A stretch of DNA of 64,000 nucleotides from positions 109,849,481 through 109,913,480 of the forward strand of contig JALMGJ010000002.1 in assembly GCA_023362775.1 (NCBI GenBank), in the 5' to 3' direction. Shown here in pieces: positions 56,471 to 64,000 of this stretch. The notes under the pieces are model-generated. The model was not told where the DNA came from. It did no database searches and was given only the letters and a program-made list of their open reading frames with translations. Within the stretch, counting starts at the first letter, position 1, and each line of letters begins with the position of its first letter. This stretch comes from Charina bottae (lineage: Eukaryota; Chordata; Lepidosauria; Squamata; Charinaidae). The position numbers were made by a program, and so were the translations under genes.

Positions 56471-57934
56471 CGAACTTCTTATTGCACAATTTAGAATCAG
56501 ACTAAAGAGAATAGGGAAGACCCACAGATCAGTTAGATATGAGCTTACTAATATTCCTAATGAATATGCAGTGGAGATGAAGAATAGATTTAAGGGACTA
56601 GATTTAGTAGATAGGGTCACGGAAGAACTATGGACAGAAGTTCGCAACATTGTTCACGAGGCGGCAACAAAAAACATCCCAAAGAAAAAGAAAACCAAGA
56701 AGGCAAGTTGGCTGTCTGCTGAGACACTGGAAGTAGCCCAAGAAAGAAGGAAAGCAAAAGGCAACAGTGATAGGGGGAGATATGCCCAATTAAATGCAAA
56801 ATTCCAGAGGTTAGCCAGAACAGATAAGGAATTATTTTTAAACAAGCAATGTGAGGAAGTGGAAGAATATAATAGAATAGGAAGGACAGGAGAACTCTTC
56901 TAGAAAATTAGAAACATTGGAGGTAAATTCCAGGCAAAAATGGGTATGATCAAAAACCAAGATGGCAAGGACCTAACAGAAGCAGAAGAGATCAAGAAAA
57001 GGTGGCAAGAATATACAGAAGATCTGTATAGGAAGGATAATAATATTGTGGATAGCTTTGATGGTTTTTTCAGTGAGTTAGAGCCAGACATCCTGAAGAG
57101 TGAGGTTGAATGGGCCTTAAGAAGGATTGCTAATAACAAGGCAACAGGAGACGATGGTATCCCAGCTGAACTGTTTAAAATCTTGCAAGATGCTGCTGTC
57201 AAGGTGATGCATGCCATATGCCAGCAAATTTGGAAAAAACAAGAATGGCCATCAGATTGGAAAAAATCAACTTATATACCCATACCAAAAAAGGGAAGCA
57301 CTAAAGAATGTTCAAAGTATCAAACAGTGGCACTTATTTCACATGCCAGTAAGGTAATGCTCAAGATCCTGCAAGGTAGACTCAAGCAATTCATGAAGTG
57401 AGAATTGCCAGATGTACAAGCTGGGTTTCGAAAAGGCAGAGGAACTAGAGACCAAATCCGCTGGATAATGGAGAAAGCCAGGGAGTTTCAGAAAAACATC
57501 TATTTCTATTTTATTGACTATTCTAAAGCATTTGACTGTGTGGATCATAACAAATTGTGGCAAGTTCTTGGTGGTATGGGGATACCAAATCATCTTGTCT
57601 AACTCCTGAGGAATCTGTATAACGACCAAGTAGCAATGGTAAGAACAGACCATGGAACAACGGACTGGTATAAGATTGGGAAAGGAGTACGGCAGGGTTG
57701 TATACTCTCACCCTACCTATTCAACTTGTACGCAGAAGACATCATGCGACATGCTGGGCTTGATGAATCCAAGGCTGGAGTTAAAATTGCTGGAAGAAAC
57801 ATTAGCAATCTCAGATATGCAGATGATACCACTTTGATGGCTGAAAGCGAGGAGGAGCTGAGGAGCCTCATGATGAAGGTGAAAGAAGAAAGTGCAAAAC
57901 CTGGGTTGCAGTTAAACCCCAAAAAAACCAAGAT

Positions 57935-58108
57935 TATGGCAACCAATGTATTGTCGAAGGCTTTCACGGCCGGAGTTCAATGGCTGTTGTGGGTCTTCCG
58001 GGCTGTGTGGCCGTGTTCTGGAAGTTGTGGTTCCTAACGTTTCGCCAGCATCTGTGGCCAGCATCTTCAGAGGGCAGGAGCACAGATAGAAGCAAAATAT
58101 GGCAACCA
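57935..58108 (-). mobile_element. Penelope-like terminal fragment, family 3, inside BovB ORF2 (11-bp TSD)
   Basis: A 152-bp insertion (57946-58097) has the perfect 11-bp duplication TATGGCAACCA at 57935-57945 and 58098-58108. On the minus strand it holds a hammerhead-like core and ends CCTTCGACAATACAT, the same terminus as at 62.3 kb. Removing it and one TSD copy restores continuity of the surrounding BovB sequence. Confidence 0.85.
58039..58070 (-). ncRNA. Hammerhead-like ribozyme core G (Penelope family 3)
   Basis: Minus strand: CTGAAGA, then stem II GCTGGC/GCTGGC pairing with two G-U wobbles over loop CACAGAT, then GAAAC. Stem II differs entirely in sequence from families 1 and 2 while the core is kept. 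Confidence 0.65.
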
Positions 58109-58680
58109 GCTTGATTGACAACTGGCAAATAGAGGGAGAAAACGTGGAGGCAGTGACAGACTTTGTATTTCTAGGCACAAAGATTACTACAGACACTGAC
58201 TGCATCCAGGAAATCAGAAGACGTCTACTACTTGGGAGGAGAGCAATGACAAAACTTGATAAAATAGTTAAGAGCAAAGACATCACACTGACAACAAAGG
58301 TCCGCATAGTTAAAGCAATGGTATTTCCCATAGTAAACTATGGCTGCAAGAGCTGGACCATGAGGAAGGCTGAGCGAAGGAAAATAGATGCTTTTTAACT
58401 GTGGTGTTGGAGGAAAATTCTGAGAGTGCCTTGGACTGCAAGAAGATCAAACCAGTCCATACTCCAGGAAATCAAGCCAGACTGCTCACTTGAGGGAATG
58501 ATATTAAAGGCAAAACTGAAGTACTTTGGCCACATAATGAGAAGACAGGATACCCTGGAGAAGAAGCTGATGCTAGGGAAAGTGGAAGGCAAAAGGAAGA
58601 GGGGCCGACCAAGGGCAAGATGGATGGATGATATTCTGGAGGTGATGGACTCAACCGTGGGGGAGCTGAGGATGGTGATG

Positions 58681-59744
58681 GTTTTTATTGAAGAAGGAAA
58701 TCCAGGTAGGTCTTTATATACTACATACATAACTGTATTAACAAGGATGTAAGCTTAAAATCTTTGTTTAGTGTATAAAGTAAACGTTTTGGAAATGTTT
58801 TGCATAAATGTTTTTTCCTAGTTTGCCAAAAGGTGCAAAGCTGAATGAGGCATTTACCAATTAAAGTGAACCGCAAGGCATGCAGATTTCCTTATGAAGA
58901 TGCTGGCTTTGTTTCTTCCCTTTAAGAGAAATAAAAAAATCTGGCAGGATGTAAAAATGAAACTGTCAGTAAATATTAAAGCAGATGGGGAAAAATGATA
59001 GAAGATGGCTGCTATTATGTGGGATATTTTTGTACGTGATATAAAGGCTGGGTGTAGTTTCCCTATACAAACAGGAATGGCTTCTTTTTTAGCATTACAT
59101 CTAATCCTAGAACTGTAAAAGCTCCTTAGAAATGATTTCTGTTTGATACTATTTTAAAAAGGTGTAAGTGAGCATGAGAGCAATGATGGATGCAGCCAAG
59201 TAACCCTGCTCCAATGTGAGACACATGATGTCACCCCTCTTGACATCTACCTGCTAAAAGTGGTAAAAGTCAGTACCCCTGGTTCTTGCTGGTGTGGGAG
59301 TCCTCATATGTGCAGGAATTTCCTCTTGCTGCATGAAAGCATAGACATCTGGGAAAGGGTGATGGTACCTACATGATGTTGAGAACAGGCTGGGTGGTAT
59401 AGCCCCACCCCCACTCATCTGTTGTTCAAAGCATCTGAATAGATCTCCTGTTCTTGTTTTCTTAATGTCTAACTACACCGATCATCTGCCTACTCTGCTA
59501 AGATGGAAAAAAAACTGGGAAATTGACTAGACTAGCTCATAGGAACCTTTGTTCCAATCATTTTAAATCCTAAAAAAGACGTGACCTCTACATGTTTGTT
59601 AGACAGACTTTATTAAAAATTAGATTAAAAAAAATAAAATATAAACAAAGTATTCTTTCACACTGAAAGGGAAAACACAGTACCATTTTTAACTAGAACT
59701 ATGAAGCACTTTGGATTCAATTCTTTAAAAAATTACTTTGGAGC
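58681..59744. other. No recognised feature
   Basis: Begins where the BovB copy is cut; nothing recognised. Confidence 0.4.
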
Positions 59745-59979
59745 TCTTAGTGCAGGGGTCCTCAAACTCTTCAGCTCAGAAACACTTTCATGAAGTTTCA
59801 GATTGTTCATCAACCCCCAAACATTTATTATATGAAAATAATAAATACTACTTTAACTAATAGTACTATGAATAATGATAATGATGATGGTGATGGTGAT
59901 AACAACAACAACAACAATGGATAGTCCCACCTGCCCTTGAGGGTCAATATTGACCACTTTGGAGAACTCTGATTTAGGG
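59745..59979. mobile_element. hAT (Charlie-like) MITE
   Basis: 219 bp (59753-59971) with termini CAGGGGTCCTCAAACT and, reversed, CAGAGTTCTCCAAAGTGG, the common hAT 'CAGNGGTTCTCAAA' type. Flanking octamers TCTTAGTG and ATTTAGGG match partly, as expected for an old TSD. The interior has (GAT)n and (AAC)n runs. Confidence 0.6.
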
Positions 59980-60235
59980 GGACAAATGTAGCATCATTCT
60001 CCAACTCGTTAATGTAGCCAAGTCTTTTCTCAATGCATGAAATTGTAGAGGACAACCATGCATTCCTGAGAAAATTTGTGACTTAAACTGTTTTAAAGCT
60101 TTTCTAATATGTAGATGCTACCTTCATGTCTTTTGCTCACTCCAAAATACCGTTGGTGAATTGAATTGAAAGCATGCTGCACAGCCCTATTATTTATCAT
60201 ATTCACTATCAAACAGATATCAGGCAGAGAGAAGT

Positions 60236-60390
60236 GACCTTGGGCCAGTCGCTCTCTCTGAGCCCAACTCACCTCACAGGTGGTTGTTGTGGGGAAAATA
60301 GGAGGAGGAAGGAGTATTAGGTATGTTCGCCACCTTGAATTATTTATAAAAATAATAAAGGTGGGATATAAAATAAATAAATAAATAAAT
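60236..60390 (+). mobile_element. tRNA-derived SINE type 2, 5'-truncated
   Basis: GTGACCTTGGGCCAGTCGCT, CACCTCACAGGTGGTTGTTG, CACCTTGAATTATTTATAAA, TAATAAAGGTGGGAT, then (AAAT)n. The tRNA head is missing. Confidence 0.75.
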
Positions 60391-60456
60391 AATCAAAATG
60401 TGCATGCATTTTGTTTTGATCCTAAGATGGAAGTATTAGGAACTTAGCCCATCGGA

Positions 60457-60461
60457 TATAT

Positions 60462-60512
<51 letters not shown>

Positions 60513-60745
60513 TTTTAATTTTTATCCCGTCTTTATTATTTTTATAAATAACTCAAGGCAGAGAACATACCAAATACTCCTTCCTCCTCCTATTTTCCCC
60601 ACAACAACCTGTGAGGTGAGTTGGGCTGAGAGAGAGTGACTGGTCCAAAGTCACCCAGCCGGCTTTTATGCCTATGGTGGGATTAAAACTCAGTCTCCTG
60701 GTTTCTAGCCCATTGCCTTAACCACTAGACCAATCTGGCTACCCA
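60457..60745 (-). mobile_element. tRNA-derived SINE type 2, full length
   Basis: Minus strand from about 60741: ATTGGTCTAGTGGTTAAGGC (A box), GAGTTTTAATCCCACC (B box), GGCTGGGTGACTTTGGACCA, GAGTTATTTATAAAAATAAT, AAAGACGGGATAAAAATT, then a long (AAAT)n tail seen as (TTTA)n at 60457-60515. It faces the truncated copy 66 bases to the left. Confidence 0.8.
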
Positions 60746-61203
60746 TTGTAAGAGCATAACCCATTATAAGCACATTTTTTGGCAAAGGACAGTGAAAATA
60801 TGAAATCTGCCAAGTGGCAACATGTAGTGACATTACTGGGTGGTGAGGGAGTGAGGACAAAAATATACCAAAGTACAGCAAAAAGGAGGCAAGGAGCTAC
60901 AGTTAACACTGTAAAAAACACACAAAACTTGGGGAGATAAACTGGATGTAAAGACAGCAGCTATCTCATATGTGTGCAGGGACAAGTTAGATAACAGCAG
61001 ATTTTTGCTGGCTTTCATAGGATGGATTGATAGGCATCCACAGTTAGCCATGAGGACAGCAAAATGAGGGACTGTATATTGTGCCTCACAATACAAGCTC
61101 TGCCCCTTCATGCCTGGGTCACAATGTTTCATGCAAGTATCTAAGAGGCAGAGTTTGCATCACAACATCATAGTACCTAAGCACAGTTTTGTTACTTGCA
61201 CCC
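60746..61203. other. No recognised feature
   Basis: Nothing supportable seen. Confidence 0.4.
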
Positions 61204-61486
61204 CTTGCTGTCATCCTTGTGAGGTATTCCAGACCAAAAGCACATCCAGAAGTACCAGCTCTATCTTTATTGTAAGGTTATATTAACATAGTCTTGCAAG
61301 TCTGAAAGTACATCTCTCCATGCCCCACCCCAGTTACAGTCCAAGAAACTAGGGAGGGTCCCTTCTGAGATGTTTGCCATGCTTCCATTCCCTCTGCAGG
61401 CTCATCTGCCTCTTATCTGACTGTTCCCTAGTTTGCAGCTCTTTCTTCTGTCTCCCAAGGTCATTCCCACATACCATTACACTTGC
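61204..61486 (-). mobile_element. Solo LTR, family 2, copy B (TSD CTTGC)
   Basis: A 273-bp minus-strand unit (61209-61481) begins TGTAATGGTATGTGGG and ends CACAAGGATGACA. The duplication CTTGC is at 61204-61208 and 61482-61486. TTACAATAAAGATAG near the end provides a canonical AATAAA. Confidence 0.85.
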
Positions 61487-62265
61487 AGGCTCCTAGGGAT
61501 TGGGCTACAGTTTAGTTTCAGCCAGATTCATTTACTCTACAGTAATCCTAAAGAGATAAATCAGACTACAGAAGTGTACGAGGGTTGTGAAATGTCACCC
61601 TTCCTATTTGCTTTTCCACTTCATGTTCTCTTGCTCTGAAGGGGAGCTTATTATTTACTTGTTCTTGAGGTTTATTTAAGTTGATGAGCATGCTGCTGGT
61701 TTTGTTCTTCCTATTTTAATGCTGTTCTTAACTAATTATTAGAAATGCTGCTACAGCAGGCTTATCACCCCTTGTGGTTTTATAATTCCAGACAAGAAAC
61801 AAGAAGAAGCCCTGCTGCTTCCTAGGCTGTGCAGCACATGTTTCAGAGAAGTGCCCCACAACAGCTGTGGACTGCTTCAGGCCCACCCCAAAGTTTGCCA
61901 AATAACTTTGTTAATAATTAAAAGTAAAAATGGAACTCATCAGCCTCCTTGTTCTCTCCATGACTGTTGCACTTCATACCAGCCTTAAAACCATCTAAAA
62001 GTATTCTAGAGGTAGGCACACATCTAAGAAAAAAGTAATTATTTGGCAATGAATTAGAATTCTGCATTAACATACCCACGCTGCTGAGATTGTCCCCTGG
62101 TCTTTCAGGTGTCTTGTCTCTTGAATGGGAGACTTATCCCATCTGCATTTTCATATTAGAATAACCAGTATCTGTATGCTGTCCTAAAGCTGCAATTATA
62201 GAACATTTGGTGTACATCTCCATTTGTCCAGAGGCCTCAAATGTATGCATTCATACCTGGCAAAA
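61487..62265. other. No recognised feature
   Basis: Nothing supportable seen. Confidence 0.4.
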
Positions 62266-62383
62266 CTAGTAGAATTAATGTATTGTCGAAGGCTTTCACG
62301 GCCGGAGTTCGATGGCTGTTGTGGATCTTCCAGAACACGGCCACACAGCCCGGAAGACCCACAACAGCCATCTAGCAGAATTA
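62266..62383 (-). mobile_element. Penelope-like family 3 terminal hairpin (12-bp TSD)
   Basis: 94 bases (62278-62371) lie between CTAGTAGAATTA (62266-62277) and CTAGCAGAATTA (62372-62383), a 12-bp duplication with one mismatch. The left arm starts ATGTATTGTCGAAGG and carries GGCTGTTGTGGATCTTCC. The right arm is the inverted counterpart (GGAAGACCCACAACAGCCAT). It is the smallest head-to-head Penelope insertion here and is too short to include the hammerhead core. Confidence 0.75.
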
Positions 62384-64000
62384 GTCTACAGGGGAGGGAG
62401 GGAGGGAGGGAGATAATTTAGTCATTGACTCTCTACATATTTCTAGCCCCTTTGCCATGTTTTCAGATCTCGTCATGTGCATTTTGCAGCTGTTGGTAAG
62501 ATGAAAAGTTGTCTGGCTGTTAAGACATCATTCTTCCATATACATTCCAACTGGGAGTTGTAATGGCAACATAAGTTCATCATTTGTTAGCCAAGTACTT
62601 TTTTCAACAAGAGGTGTCATTGTATAGAGTCTCAATGTGTCTTGGAGGCAGAAAGGGAAAAGGTCACTTAAGCTGAAAGCAGGGCAAAGTAAGAATTTGG
62701 TAAACCAGGGTAAATGAAGCCAATAATTGTCTAGATAGAAGCTGACTAGAGTTGGTAAGATTTGCTGTGAAATCTACTAGAGAGCTCCAAGTCCAAAGGG
62801 TCAGGCAAGAGTTTGTAGAAATCAACCTCATCCCAAGCCCTGTGGAACTCCAGATGCAGCTGATATGGAAGAAAATTGGTTTGGCTGCCTAAGACAGATG
62901 ATGTCACAGAAACACAGATATGACACCAATGCCAGATCAATGCAAATGCCATGGGTGAGGAGCTCTTTGGGGAAATTGTTTTTCCTGTGCTTTACCAACC
63001 AAAGCTCAAAAGGGAATGACTTTTCCTCCCCCGCCATGTTCGATTTCTTTTTTCTTTCTAGAAATTTCAAGACCATGGATTCTTCAGTACACTATTGGGG
63101 AGCTCACTATCCCCTCAAACTAAAGTCAGTAAATTAATGACTGGTGCAAGGAGTTCAAAATTTAAGAACAAAAAAAAGAGTTCTGCCCAATTATGAACTT
63201 GTAACAGTTGGATGAGTTGCTGGTGTGGCATGCAAATCCATCAGGGTCCCAGTTTTGCTCCTCAAAATTCTTGAATTGTGCAAGTCCCATTCCTGCCTTT
63301 TGGCATTCTGTATAATTTCTTGATGAGCATCCAATTCAACCTACAAAGATAATATTTTTCCCCATTATTATTGATGCAATTGAAAAGACTCTACAAACAA
63401 CGTCCATCAGTACAAAGTAAGAAAGTGTCCATCAAAGAAAACAAAATAACCTAACATAATTAAATACACTGAATATTTTCCCTCTACAGGACAACTCCTA
63501 CAACAATTGATTGGAAGTCAGATTGGGCTTCCTTCTCTCTTCCTCAGCCAGCAGATTCCTCTGATCCTCCTTCTTCTCACCCCCAGTTCTAACCTGGTCC
63601 CTTCAGGGGTTCCTTGGTGTCTTCATTATCATTCCCCCTGAGAGCCTGGCAGATTCCAGTTCTGAGAATTAAGATAAACCTCTGCCTGGATAGCTGACTT
63701 TTATACTCCGCATCACCCCTTGGATAGGCAATTGCTTGGCATTACTACTACATGTAACAACTGTTTTTGAGACATTATACTGAGTGAATGGGGAGGTGCT
63801 CATCATTGGTCTGAACATTGGCTCCGATGGACTTCAGAGACCATCTCCTTCTCCTTACATGAACTGCCACTTAGCTGCATTTTTTTACTTCCTCCAGTGA
63901 TATATTGTCCAATTTATTGTAATAATTTCTGCAATTTTTATTGCAAACCAAGAAGCTGTTAAACTATTATTTTCAAACACTTTCACCAATCCTACAATGT
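62384..64000. other. No recognised feature
   Basis: A short (GGGA)n run lies near 62392-62410. No frame or terminal repeat of note up to the window edge. Confidence 0.4.

Larger units (their letters stand above)
56571..58398 (+). pseudogene. BovB reverse transcriptase remnant
   Basis: Successive plus-strand frames give RFKGLDLVDRVTEELWTEVR, a KKRWQEYTEDLYRKD linker, ATGDDGIPAELFKI (motif 1 region), YIPIPKKGSTKECSKYQTVA, DVQAGFRKGRGTRDQIRWIM, FYFIDYSKAFDCVDHNKLW (motif A, Asp in FIDYSKAFDCVDH), GKGVRQGCILSPYLFNLYAE (motif B) and NLRYADDTTLMAESEEEL (motif C, YADD intact). Stops at about 57400 and 57600 and a Penelope insertion after the thumb start break the frame. The C-terminal part resumes with WQIEGENVEAVTDFVFLGTK. 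Confidence 0.9.
55102..58680 (+). mobile_element. BovB (RTE) LINE, long copy with two nested insertions
   Basis: Starts with the leader AGAGATCCAGCAAAGGAGAT and runs through endonuclease and reverse transcriptase in degenerate frames. It stops at 58680 within the C-terminal region, where the 7-kb copy continues to its stop codon and tail; so it is 5'-complete and 3'-truncated, the reverse of the normal pattern. A LINE tail interrupts the leader at about 55297-55606 and a Penelope terminal fragment interrupts ORF2 at 57946-58097. Many stops make it inactive. No TSD found. Confidence 0.85.

Overview
This window looks like intergenic or intronic DNA from a squamate reptile (lizard, gecko or snake). 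I recognise no host protein-coding exon, rRNA or tRNA gene. The assignment rests on the repeats: tRNA-headed SINEs with the long central region I associate with Sauria SINEs, BovB/RTE LINEs, CR1-, L1- and Penelope-type retroelements, hAT MITEs, solo LTRs and abundant microsatellites in an AT-rich background. Long open frames are transposon remnants, low-complexity translations or chance. All family names come from memory of motifs. Target-site duplications (TSDs) and terminal repeats were read directly.

Layout. 1-16 kb: a CR1 endonuclease fragment (2.9-3.5 kb), a hAT element with a perfect 8-bp TSD (4.9-5.2 kb), three SINE copies, a BovB 3' fragment (6.9-7.5 kb), an internally deleted L1-like element with a 19-bp TSD (7.9-9.9 kb), an L1 3' end (11.0-11.4 kb), a solo LTR (12.1-12.6 kb), a GC-rich hAT MITE (12.9-13.2 kb) and a pyrimidine pentamer array (15.1-15.4 kb). 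16-29 kb: three Penelope-like insertions (16.6-18.5, 20.7-21.4 and 28.6-28.9 kb), an orphan BovB 5' leader (19.3-19.7 kb) and a second copy of the first LTR family. 29-45 kb: a divergent RTE remnant (32.0-33.6 kb), an old plus-strand LINE (35.9-39.65 kb) carrying nested insertions, and a third solo LTR interrupted by a hAT MITE (41.6-42.8 kb). 45-64 kb: a second LTR family in two copies, a Penelope GIY-YIG remnant (46.3-47.1 kb), an 808-bp element with 70-bp inverted termini (47.2-48.0 kb) abutting another MITE, a Ty3/gypsy remnant with gag, protease and integrase in an unusual order (52.1-54.2 kb), and the longest BovB copy (55.1-58.7 kb), which carries two later insertions.

The most interesting biology is RNA-level. 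Seven hammerhead-ribozyme-like cores (a CTGANGA box, stem II, then GAAAC) occur in Penelope-type termini of at least three families, two of them as head-to-head pairs inside single insertions bounded by perfect TSDs. A leader of roughly 150 bases is also shared between BovB and a different, internally deleted LINE, and could be a conserved structured RNA. Nested insertions give a relative chronology at several places.
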